DNA from: Amphiura filiformis
Lineage: Eukaryota; Echinodermata; Ophiuroidea; Amphilepidida; Amphiuridae
Assembly (NCBI RefSeq): GCF_039555335.1
Contig: NC_092629.1
Coordinates: 3,925,912-3,989,911 of the forward strand
Length of the DNA: 64,000 bases
Direction of reading: 5' to 3'
The position numbers and the translations under genes were made by a program. This document shows, one piece after another, positions 47,101 through 60,400 of the stretch; the first letter of the stretch is position 1, and every line of letters begins with the position of its first letter. The notes beneath the pieces are model-generated. The model ran no database searches. It was not told the origin of the DNA and saw only the letters and a list, made by a program, of their open reading frames with translations.

Positions 47101-50100
47101 TCGCACAGTAAACCAGTACAGCACATGTACAATGTACATGTACAGTGTAGTACACAGTGTAGTGTTTGCGGTCATGAGCTGTCATGATCGACCTGGCCCA
47201 GTTATTTTCCAACCATGTGATGCAACATCAACAGCGCACATGTACTGAGACAAGGGGTTGTATTGGGTGATTTAAAGTGAGTTGTTATGCTTGGAAATTG
47301 TATTTTTTAGTTCAGCTATTTCATGTTTGACAAATTTTTGGATAGTTTTAAATATTTTTTCAAGAAAATTCTTACTTTTCTGTCAATTTTAAGCTTACTT
47401 TTTCAGAATTTTTCATTTTCGATTTTCCGTGCTCAAATTCCAATTTCCGTGATTTTTTCCCGTTTTCCGTATCGCGGAGGAATGGAGGCTTAAGTCTACA
47501 TGCTGCTAAGTTGGTAATGGTAATAACAATTTTTTTGTTGCAATTTCTAGGTTGTCCTGTTATCCCCAGTACCTGATATGGGTGACTCGTCCAAATTGCA
47601 TGAATCCATGATGAGTGATGACTTCGCTTTCCAAGGATCAGGAGGGGGTGGCAAGCATGTGACTGCACTAATGGATCCAGTGGCTAACAGATTTACTCTG
47701 GTAAGTGGTCTGTCCCTTGGCTGGTGGGTCCATGATGAATGATGATTATGACTCCTAAGGATCAGGAGGGGGCGGCAAGCATGTGACTGCACTAATGGAT
47801 CCAGTGGCTAATAGATTTACTCTGGTAAGTGGTCTGTCCCTTCTTTCGCTGGTGGGTCCATGATGAGTGGTGGCAGTGGTGGGTCCATGAGTGATGATTA
47901 TGCCTTCCAAGTGTCAAGAGGGGATGGCAAGCATATGACTGCACTAATGGATCTAGTGGCCAGTAGGTTTACTCTGTTAAGTTGTCTGTCCCTTGTTGGT
48001 GGTTCCATGATGATTGATGATTATGCCTTCCAAGGGTCAAGAGGGGGTGACAAGCATGTGAATGTGACTACACTAATGGATCCAGTGGCCATTAGGTTTA
48101 CTCTGGTAAGTGGGTCAATGATGAGTGATGATTTTGCCTTCCAAGGGAAAGGAGGGGGTGGCAAGCATAATATGTCTGCACTAATGGAGCCAGTGGCTAA
48201 TGGATTTACTCTGGTAAGTGGTCTGTCCCTTCACTGGTGGGTCAATGCATGATGAGTAAGTCTTTGCCCCATGTAAAAGCAGCTGTAAGCAACTTGATTT
48301 TAATAAGCACCTAAATCAGTTTGTATGATTTATTTACAGGAATTATCCGATGGGACTATGCTGAGGACTTCTCTCCTCAGATCACCTCATCACCTCTCAG
48401 TGAGTACTTATTTCATATACATAATTTGTTCATGACTTGAACCCAAAGGCATAAACAATGTTAAGTCATGAAAATATAAGAATAAACCCTGTCCAAGCAT
48501 ACGCAACATTCTGTGTGCTGTTACTTTCCTCCACATCTAAGAAAATGATCATTTTAGAAAGAAAAAAAGCAAGGTACACCAACTTGACGTGGGGGAACAA
48601 GTAAAATACAGACTAGACAGTACGTAGTGGGGGAATAAAATAGGCATTAGAAGAAAAAGTGTACTAGAACAAGTGATGAAAATCACTGAGCACATAAGTA
48701 GACAAAAACCAAACAACCAATGTAGGCCTAAAAACAGGCAAAGTTCAATGCTGAGTGCCAAAGTTTAATGGCCAAAAATTGCCAATTCCAGAACCCACGG
48801 AGGTGTTAAGTTAAAAGGTAGCAAACAAGACAAGCCCAGAGCAACTATAAGCTATGTCTTAACTGTAAGAAAGTGTGTGCTCTGGGCTTGTCTTGTTTGC
48901 TACCTTTTAACTTGCCTTCAGTTTTTGTCTTGTATTTGGTTTTAAACTACAGCATGTAGTTTTCGTTGTTTAATTTAATATTTTGTCGCCTGACTCTGAA
49001 GAAGAGCAGTTTATCTCCTCGAAACGTCGGTTGATTGTTTGTCTGTTAGGTTTTGTTTGTCTACTATGTACACAGTGATTTTCATCACTCCAGTGTACTT
49101 TTGCACTGTTTTCCTGACACCTCCGTGGGTTCTGGAATTGGCAATTTTTGGCTATTAAACTTTGGCACTCAGCATCGAACTTTGCCTGTTTTTTAGGCCT
49201 ACATTGGTTGTTTGATTTTTGTCTGCTTATGTGCTCAGTGATTTTCATCACTTGTTCTAGTACACTTTTTCTTCTAATGCCTATTTTGTTCCCCCAATAC
49301 ATACTGTCTTGTCTGTATTTTACTTGTTCCCCCACGTCAAGTTGGTGTACCTTGCTTTTTTTCTTTCCAGTTGTTCATATATTCAAGGTATCCTCTTGTA
49401 TCATTTATTGATCCTTGATGTGTTTTGTGTCCTCGTCCGTTGGATTCACCATTACCCACTTTTTTTGATCATTTTAGACTAAAAACTACCATTTCCTTGT
49501 CGTTTTTTTAAGTTTTTCCATTTCCATTTGAGCCTCATTTGAGAGAAAAGGTTTACTTGCTCAGTTCATCATGTTTGGACGCACATGAACATCGCATACA
49601 TCACTTATGCTCTGCGTAAATAATGCGCAAGCATCATGTACGTACGTCCGACTCACAGGTGTCCATTTGTTCTAGCGTGGCTGTTTACAACCTGAAGAAA
49701 GAAGTATCGATGCAGAAGGTTTATGTGGGGCTGATATATTCCTAAATGATCTCTTATGTACTGTCTTATCCCTTTATTACAGTTAACCTGTGCCTAGATG
49801 CTATTAAATACATCGTACCAACTGACATCGCCCTCCAAGTGTTAAGCAAATGGTATACTACCCACAATGCACCAGGAGGACCAAGCAGCCAATCAGAATG
49901 GATCAAATTCTCTGAGTGTTTACTTGGACTCATGGGATATGACACTTCCAAACTAGGGATAATACAACAGGTATGGTGTTCTAGTCTAGACTGAATCTTT
50001 GCCGTCTAAACCATTTTTCACAATGATGTGGCAGTGACGTCAGTTCACATTTCATTAGGCGCAGCTTCAAGTAGCTATATAGCGGACGCTCAAAGCGCTG

Positions 50101-53100
50101 GCGTACACACGTACGCATTCAAAGATGCCACATAGATGCGCACGCTAAACGCTAAATGTTTACGTCACTGCTATATCAGGGTGAAAAATATTATATCAAG
50201 TGTGCATGTTTATTGTGGGATGCTTGTCCTTTGTGCCATGTTTACTTCACATACTCCCTTTTAATGTGGCACAAACATTCACTGTTCAAAATGAAAATGT
50301 AGACAATGCTGGCACACAAAAATTCAAATATAACATTTGCAAGAACTTTCTAGAGAGAGTAATTGAATTCTCATTTCAGATATATTTTAAATCAATTTAA
50401 CAACATGGGCCTCTCTTACAGAGCCCCTAATTGGTTAATTACATGATGTAATCATCTGAGCAACCAATCAAAAAAGAGCTTTTAGATCTCTCAGCAATTG
50501 TAAGTTTAAATTAATTTGCTTACCCCTACTGACTATTCTTACCATATCTCTGATTGGTGCAATATATGATACAGCTCTCTTTTTAACCAAATCAAATTAG
50601 TTGGCTGATAGAGGCTGATAATTGAGCCAGTAGTACCCATGGGGTTAGCAACATTAGATTTCTTTTGCTTCATCTTGAATCTGTTATGTTCAGGTGTAAA
50701 GTTACGGAACAAACCAGAAGTATGATGAAGTTCTATAAACAAAAGCCTTTTCTTTGGGGAGGGAGTCAAAAGTCTGATTACTTAGTAAAACTAGTTAAAA
50801 TGTGGGTCAAATTTGACCTTTTGGGTTGGAATTTTCAACATTTCACACTTAGGTAACAAAAAAAAACCCTCTACAGGTGGGCTGACCTTTCAAGTAGGGT
50901 TGGTCTGTTTTGTTTTTTTTTTTCTTGGAGGCCAAAATTGCCCTAAAATATCACCAAAAGCTGAGATTTTTTGCAAACATATTTTCTAAAAAATTATTCA
51001 GCCAAAATTTATCAATTATGGCCACAAAATGGCTGATTTTACATGATTTTAGCAAAACTTAAATTAAAAAAAAATCTCCAAAACTTAAATTCTGGGTCAG
51101 GCAGGCCCAAAGAACCGTTTTATTTTTTCATTGCCTTATATGTAGGAGGGGGAGTATAGTTATAAGAAGTCATCAAACTTTTGGTTTGTCCCTTTATCAT
51201 TAATATATCTCTGTATAATTAATTTGATCTCTTTCACAGCATGATATAGACAACTCCATGTCCCCTGTGGTTGCTGCAAAGAAACACAAAGCATCAGGAT
51301 TGGAAGAGGTGAGTCTGTGGAAGAGATGAGGTGTATCCTAAGCAAAAGATTTGGCGGGATGCTTGGGTAGAATGAACATCCCGACAAAAACTGCTTTTGT
51401 TGTAAACCCCCATATATCAGTGATTTTTTTGATGATTTTTTGATGTGTTCTCAAAATTGGGCAAGTGGATGTAAGGGGTTTTGAAACAAAGCTCTTCATT
51501 TGTGGAACATCAATTTCCGTGTTGTGACCAGCTGTCGTAAAAATTCCAATGTGCACTATGTTTCTTTATGTGTAGGTCTATAAAAAAAAATCGCAAATTT
51601 AGAAATGGGCAAATTAGGTCAAAATTGGACCACTTTTTAGTACTGTAGTTGCAGTCTTGCACCACCAACTGTTGCATGGGCACTGAAAAGTCTAATTGCC
51701 TGTATTGAAACAGGATTGGGAGTTCCTTCTCGCCTCTAGCTATCATCAAGACTCCGCCTCATCACTACTGGGAATCTTGGGTATCAATAACGCACCATCA
51801 GAGGGCGCTCAACCAGCTCTTACACAAGCACAGATAGACCCATCAGCACCGCTGTTCCAGTACATTCCAGCTTTATTGTATGCTCTTCATCTTGTGTATG
51901 AGGTTAGTAACTAGTCAGGGTTCACAGGTTTTGCCGCAGGTGGAAAAAATGTGGTTTTTACCGCTTGGCAAAAACAGTTTTTGCCAAAAATGGCAAAACG
52001 TGATAAATAGTTTAATTTTTTCATCTCAAAACAAGTTGTTTTTTTAATTTCCTGAGTGTAACAATGCCATATTTTGTAATTATTAAGAAATTAAAGGCAT
52101 GGATTTTCATTGCTCTTTAGTGTATTTAACTAAAATGTAGCGTAAGAAATTCAAAACTTTGCTGGATGAGACAAAAACATGTTGAATGAGTCATTAAAAG
52201 TTAGTTGTGTGTTACCGTTTATGAGGTTTCTCTGTTACCTTTTAATATTTTATAAATAGAGAGGGCAGCCTATCTGCTGTGTCCTAGCAGGACATCAGTC
52301 AATATGAGACATTAAATATTAAATGCGAGGATCCAGAGGATACATGCCTGAGAAATATATAATAAATAAGGAAATGGAGCTCGGACAAACTGGCATTATA
52401 ATAAAGGAGAGAAAAAACCAGAACCATTCGGATTCGAACCAGCGCGCACCCACGATTACATGTCGTTGAGTTCACCACCACATGCCACAACAGCTCATGG
52501 CGGATCTGCCGGCGAATTGAACATGTAATGATTTAATTCTCTTGAAAATGTCTCATAGCCAATGTAAATTAATTATAAATAACGAGGGTGGCATTATAAT
52601 TTTGTACTTTTTATATCTAGGAGATGAAGTTAGACCGTTCACAAGTTGGATGTCTGCATCAAATGGCAATTTTGTTATGTCAAATAGCAAGGTGAGCACT
52701 AGTCAGCCTTTATTATATCAATCATGGTATCTTGGTTTCATACTTTCTGCTGCTTGCCCCTGAGCGGTGTGACACTTCATCATGCCGCTTGCACTTGTGA
52801 AGTGGCAGCGGCATTGTGAAATATCTAAACATTGTGCTTTGGAACCGAGGAATATCCCGAGGGCGCAGCCCCGAGGGATATTCCGAGGTCCAAAGCACAA
52901 TGTTTAGATATTTCACAATACCCGAAAAATAACTGATGCAAAGTCATTAACCTCATTCATAACCGTCACTTTTCACTTTTTAAATTCAACTTACGTCACA
53001 TTTTCTTCTATTAATTTGAAAACAGAACACAATTTTAACTTAATCTGTCGTTTTCCCTGTAAAAAATCGAATAGCCCATTAAGGAAATACCGGTAGCGAC

Positions 53101-54389
53101 CAATCACACAAGCACACAATCGTGCGATGTCCAAATACGGCGGCCAGTGTCCGCGTAAATTGTTCGAACACGTAGCACGTCACGTAACACGGTCATTGTA
53201 GAGCGTACTTTTAGCTACGTCACGAAACTACGTATACTTTTTCAATGACCTGCATTTGTGTCCGCGTATTTAAAAGTTATTATCTATGATTGGATCGCAC
53301 TTGCTGCGTATATTAATGAGGTTGTAAATATATATCAGCTTGCTGCTGGTCACCGCTAGCATTTCTGGTGCGACTGCGCAGTGAAGGAAAATCATCTAAG
53401 CGGCAAGCGGCAGGAAAGTATGAAACCAGGATTAATGACATTTTTATGACCCATATCAGGGATACCAGCTTTCTTTCAATTGTAGGATTTCCTACTTCGT
53501 TACTCTTAATTTCCACACTTTATTTTTAGCCCATTTTGAGGCTTTAATTTTTAGCCAAAATCTGTCCAAATTAATACCTTTTCAGGCTTTTCCTGCAAAG
53601 AAGTAAAGCCACAGGCATTCCTGTCATGTACAAATTTCGCACCAAGACACTTTTTACTATGTCTGTCTTTTATTCTAGTGTGATAAATAACTAAATTTTA
53701 CTTCCAGGCAGTATCAAAGGCATTGAGAAAAATTGCACTTTAAAGTATGCTGTCAAAATCACCTTTATGGAATTCCCATTCAGAGTTTTCTCCCATTTCA
53801 AAAAAAATCTTTTTGTTCCATTTGGCCTTTCTTCTCCTCCTCATTTGAATGTTGTTACTAATCTCTGTTTTCATTTAACCAATATTTCAGAGACCTTGAC
53901 TGGATGTCGTATGTTGATTATTACTTCCGTTGTCATCAAACCTTAGGATCAGTTGCTAGGCAACACACCAGCCAAGTCAGCCCCGGTAAGCTTAATTTAC
54001 ACACCCGAAGAACATGCAATTCACATATACATTGTATATGATTCAACTGTTTTTGCTAAATTAATAATAAAAAATTGCTGTGTTTATAGTGCACCACAGG
54101 TTACAGGGATTCGCTGACCACTGACTCAAGACACATTATATAAACCATTTTGCCTCAAGGTACTGGCCTCACTGCCACCTCAAGCTTCAAAACTGTTATA
54201 GTAGAAGGTCTAGGCCTGGAAAAAATAGGCAATTCAGGAATCTCATTCCCGGGAATTTGGTAATCTGGTGGATAAAGAAATACATAAGAAATGATGGGAA
54301 ATCCTGATATGTTGGAGGGAAATTTGTCTACATTCCTAGGAAATGAACATTTTTTAGGCCTGTTTAAGTGACAAGAATTGAATCAATTT

Positions 54390-54425
<36 letters not shown>

Positions 54426-57400
54426 TTCTTTATTGAGGGTTATACTGCTTCAGTGACAAGCACTGCTTTTCAAGCAGGCCCTCATTGTATACTCAGTTTA
54501 TATTTTGTTGTGATGTTGACTTTCAGAGCACCGTTCACAGATGCTGTACCCAGTGTACCTTTGTAACCACCCACCGAGTATCTATGGTCATATATACAAT
54601 ATGCTGAAAGGAAACAACCAGGAACCGTACCCATGTCTGCCGGATATATGTCAGCGATCACAAGAAATTGTAATAGTATGTACAATTTAATTGTCTTGTT
54701 TACGAAATTTGCCCAAAAGTTCCTCAATCAACGTCTCGGATCCAGAACGTTGTCAACTGAGGGCATCTTTCCAGTCATGCATGAACCACTACTTGGAAAC
54801 CATACACTTAAGCATGTAATGAAACCAATTGTATTTCTGTGATCAATAGGAAGTTTGTTCATAACCTGCCCTTAAGGGCTCTGTCATCCACATTTGCACA
54901 GTATTTTTTGTGGGATATAAGAGCACATCAGACACACCAAATTGCAAAGTGGTCTCAGGTCGCACAAAAAAATACTGAGCAAAATACTGAGCAAAGGTGG
55001 GTGACCGAGCCCTTAAGAGCAGGTTATGAACAAACTTCCTATTAATCACAGAAATACAAATGAGCATGTAAAGTCAAAAGAATTCATTTGTTAAGGTGAA
55101 TGTAACGAAGAGATGAATAACTATTCTGCCAATAATACAATCTCATGTCCATTCATAAAAGAAAGTAACATGCTAAAATAGAAAATGAATAAATACAGAA
55201 TGATAATAAAAACTAGCAGCAAAGGTCTTCAATCAAACTCAACACTACATATTCCTATTTTTATTTTCAGTTGTATTCCTTGTACCTAGGGGCAGATGTA
55301 ACTAGTTTTGAAGCTTTTGGCAGAATACTAAATGTATTAGCTGAGGGTATGTATACTATTACTAAACCAGGCATCCGCAAATAGCGCCGCAGGTTCCAGA
55401 GTGGCGCACGACACTCTTTGATTTAAAAAAAAAGGTCTGGAAAAATAAGATTTTTTAAATTTTTTTGGTGATTTTGAAGTGTATTTAGGCCTATCTGTAA
55501 TTATATCTGTCTTAAAATAGTGGAAAACATGTACAAAAACATGCCAGGAGATCCTTCCTATACCACTTTCAATTGCCAAACCCTACGAGCCCCACCCCTG
55601 GACCCCTGCCTCAAATCAGTGGCCTTAAGGTGGGACCCTGGACCCCACCAATGAGATGCTACACTCTATTTAGTTATTTGGTTAGTGGCACTTTAAGTTA
55701 TTTCATTTTTTAATTTGAAATAATATAATTTTTAGCAATATTCACACAGATTCAAAGCAATTTTTAAATGTAAATCTAACTGCATTTTATGTAAATATTT
55801 TTAGGACACAATAGATGGTTGACTCTCGCCAGATCATATTCAAATGATACAACAGCAGCTAATAATCATGCAGCCCTACTGACAATCTTGTATTTTTTTC
55901 TCACTCTGAAGGTAATTTAGCTAAAAAACAATCCACAGAACTCCAAAAGTTTCTCCAAACTCATCCAGGCTTGAGCAACACACAGCGCGTTGTCCTCTTC
56001 ATGACGGACAAGAACATCACCCTAGAAAAACTCAACTCATTACCTTTTGGCGTCCTGCTCCCCCTGCTGGAAGTAATTCATCAATGTCATGAGAACCCGC
56101 CGCCTAACTGGCCTGAGGGTGCGTGACAGACTCATGGGGCGACAGGATCTGTCAGCTCAAGCTAAGCTTAGGGAAAGCGGAGAGAAGGTGGTTGGGGAGT
56201 CTGTGCCGAAGACTAAGGTAAGGCCTAAAAACAAAACAAAAATTGTATGCTTTTTAACCTAAGTTACCTCTTAAACAGAATCAGCCTATCTAAGACCTAT
56301 TTTGATTGGTTACAAAGAGGCTATAATCATGTGTTGAGCCAATCAGAAATATGGTAGGAATAGTCCACAGAAGTGAAGAAGATTAAGCTTAAAATTGCTA
56401 AGAGATCTCAAAGCTCTATTATATTGGTTATGAGATGATTATAATCATGAAAATAACCAATTACAGGCACTGTAAAGAAAGGCAGTAGTGCCCATATGTG
56501 GGATACATTCTGAAATTTATATTCCTCTTTAGGCAGCAGCACCAACTGAGAAAGAAAGTAAAGAATCCAAGAAGGAAGAGAATGATGGTATGGAACACCT
56601 TGACGATGAGTTGCTACGCCTACGATTCCCTGATGACCTCAGGATACAAGAGGTACGGAGGCTACTGCAGTCATCTAGACCAGCACGGATCAGTTTGGTA
56701 CAGAAACCAGAAGTGAGGTTAGTATAAGGATAAGGCAAGGTGATCAGGTACATTGTAGGGTGGTGTAGTGTTAATAATAGCTGATAGAAATGACTGTAAG
56801 AAAATAATGGCATGGAATACATTGATTGACGAGTTCCCACATCTGCTATTCTCTGATGACCTCAGAATATAGGAATATAGTTGACTAGACTAGCACAGAT
56901 TAGTTTAGTAGAGAAACCAGAGGTCAGGTTAGTGTAGGGATATGGCAAGGTGGGGTAATTAGGTGGGAGAGTTAATAGAAATGACTGTAAGAGTACAGTT
57001 GCAGCACCTTGATGAATGGTTGCTATGTCTATGATTCGCTGATGACTTTACAAGAGGTGCGAAGGTTGCTGTCGTCGTCTAGACCAGCACGGATCAGTTT
57101 GGTGTAGAAACCATAATTCAGTCCAGTATATGGCTAGGGCAAGATGAAGTAGGCAGGTGTATAGAGTTAATCTGGTAGAAATTGAAGAGAACAATGGCAT
57201 GGAACACATTGACTGTGATTCACTGATGACCTCAAAATGTTGATCAATGTGGATCAGAGAACAGGGAGACAAGGCTGTCAACTGTGATGAAAGAATTTAT
57301 TCAGTAAGTCACATGTGATCAGGTCCAGCAAGGAACAACATACTCAGAGCTCAGAGAAGCAATATGATTGTGACCTATCTCAGAGGTAGCAGAAAAAATG

Positions 57401-60400
57401 TTCAAGACTGAGTCAATTCTTTCATCGCAGTTGACAATCTTGTTTCCCCGCTTTCTGATCCACATTGCTGCTTTGATCCAACAAATTTGCTTCCATGAGT
57501 TTGATGATAATCGGCTAGATCAGTGCATTACTGCTGATGAAACCTTACAACTTTACTCACTTTTATCTTCAGTGTCGCTTTTATCTTCAGTGCCACTTAT
57601 AAAACTCAGTATTTTGAATAGTTTTCTTTAGCTGCAACGCCCTCTATCTCAGTTGACATTCTTGTTTTCCCGCTTCCTGATCCACATTGCTGCTTTGATC
57701 CAACAAATTTGTGCATCGGTGCATTACTGATGAAATCTTTCGACTGGAAGATGAAATGTCAAAAACATCACTGGACTTGTAAACATAATTTACCAAGTTG
57801 AATTACAGCAAACAATTTCTCTCCATTACACCTGGGTGGGGTGAGGCATGTGAGGTAAAGCACATCACCCAATGCACAACATGTTGATGCTGCAGAGATT
57901 CTAACCCACAACCGCTAATTCTCTCGCAATTATGAGTCAAAACCTCTTCTGCTGCGCTAATAATCTTGTATTATTTTTTGGTTTCAGTGATCATGATTTC
58001 ATAGAGGAGCAGGAAATGAGACTACTGATGGTCAGTCAAAGGACTATGGCTCTGCCTGTTGGAAGGTATGTGTTTGTAACTGTTCAGTGGCGTAGCATCA
58101 TAGACCGTAGGTACACCTTAGGCCGTCGGTACACGGCGGGCCTTTGCAAAAAAAGTTGGGGTCAACAATAGACAATTTTGTGTTTACTGCTTGTGCATGT
58201 GGTGAAGTAATCAAGCACATGTTGCCCTAATCTGCCTGTATACGTTTTCACATAAATTAGTGTATAAAAGCTTTCAATATTCTCTTATCAAATCAACCTT
58301 AAAACTATGTTTGGATAAAATTTACGTCCACTTTGGTAACTATTTTGATGGAAGTCCTCAAAATACTGCGCTCTTGTCTTCCGCAGTATGCGTATATCTA
58401 TTGCAAGATAGAAACCGTTTGCTCTAATTGGTTCTCGCTATATGAGTGTATGAAATCCTGTTGGTAGATAACTGCTGTAAAAGTTGAAATTTTCACTTTT
58501 CCTGTTCCAAGCTAATAATAACAATGTGTGAATATATTCCTTTTGTATATAGGTCAATGTAAGGAAACTTAGAATAGCACATTAGGGAAACAATTAAAAA
58601 TTTGTAAAGCGCGAAAAATTAATCACTCAAAAATTTTCCATTTAAAAAGTATTAGGATTCATCAGATCATGGCACTCTGATCTGTGAGTCTGTTGTGAGT
58701 TAACTTGTTTATTCTTCCTTTAATATAGGGGTATGTTTACATTATGTACATCGCGGGCTGTTGTCACAGAAACATTACCGATACCCAAACTGAATCTTGG
58801 TGGCAGAGCGCCCCCTAGGAACCAAACCATTAATTTCCTTCATATTGACGTACCTAGTAATATCCACCATTGGCCGCTGTTTCATAATGGTGTGGCAGCT
58901 GGACTCAAAATAGCACCAGGATGCTCACAGGTAAAAATAAGAAATAAAATATTGTTGTCTGCTTCATATACTGTTTTTTATTATCACTGTGTATTAATTT
59001 TATATTTTGTCGGGTGTATTACATAGTGACGGATCTGCACTTTACGGTAAAATCCATAGTGACGGATGTTGAGATCTCGAAAAAAATGTGCAAGACATAG
59101 TGACGGATAACTTTGGCAATATATTACATATGTGAGATGTACGATTTTACTACATCTTAACGTTTTGAAAATATCTTTGAAGGGTCTACTTTTAATAGAC
59201 ACATGATTTGCTGAACATTAATGGCAAGTTTATAATTTATGCCCAATTAAATTTACCTCAACGTTTTCCCGATGCCCTTTTTTTGGATAAATTTGCGATC
59301 AACATCCGTCACTATGTAAAACACCCAATAATTGTCTTTTTTATCTTGTTTTTGCTTTTCAGTTTATTTTTTGTTCGCTTTGTATGTAGGGCTTCCCTTT
59401 AATTTAGTGTCTTTGAGCACTATTTGGTATTGCCTGTGCTTTTTGCCAAATGTAATAAAAAAATAAAATAAATAAAGGGTTTAACGTCTGTCATTATGTA
59501 TTAATGCACCCGATGATTTGTTATTTTATATTTCAGCATGCTTGTTTCTTATGAATGGGCATTAGATTGTAATATTGGGCTACCCCTGTGGAAGATTTTG
59601 GAAATATCATTTCCCATAATCAAACTCCACCCAAAGACAAGCTGTTTTCATGGTTCTCTTTCTAGATTGACTCTACCTGGATAGTATACAACAAGCCACA
59701 AGGCAGTGAGCTGACTTATGACCATGCTGGATTTCTCATGGCATTGGGACTCAATGCTCATCTCTCTAATTTGACAACACTCAAAGTACATGATTACTTG
59801 TGCAAGGTAGGAACTCTATTCAAGCCTCATATTTAATCTTTAACCAGAGCAGCTAGCACACATAAATGTTGAAAAACACAGTGCAACTGGCCGGATTCAA
59901 ACTCTGTGACTCTGTGTATTTGTTATAAATATTATGCAGTTCCGATACCTTCCACATGGAATGTGGCAACCTATAGATTTAAAGATTTAAATCTTTTGCT
60001 CTTCTGCAACTTGTTTCTGTTGCTCACTTGGTTAGAGCATTGTGCTATTATGAAGGTCGGCAGTTCGAATTTGGCCAGATGCATTTTTTCTTTCCCAGTG
60101 TGTTGTAAAGTGTGTGGCCATGACATTGGAAGTGACATTGCCAGGGCCGTTCCTAGGGATTTTGCCACCCTAGGCAAAGCCTCTCCCTGCCGCCCCACCA
60201 AAGCATACCAAAAAAGTGTTAAGGGGGTCACCTCCTTGAAAACTCATCAGTTTTGACCTATTTGTATACTGCCCACGACCGATTCCTCAGTGGCGTAGAT
60301 TTCTTTTTTTCCATTGGAGGGCCGAAGTATAAAGAACAGCACCTTATGGCGACAATCCCCGCGACATAATAAATTGGTGGTACCAATGCGCGCTTAGTGC

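Noticed and set aside
55800-55911. Extra ANAPC1 exon starting at 55806 (open through RSYSNDTTAANN)
   Set aside because: It would insert sequence unlike APC1. The acceptor CTCTGAAG| at 55911 with a good pyrimidine tract gives the right phase and NLAKKQSTELQ.
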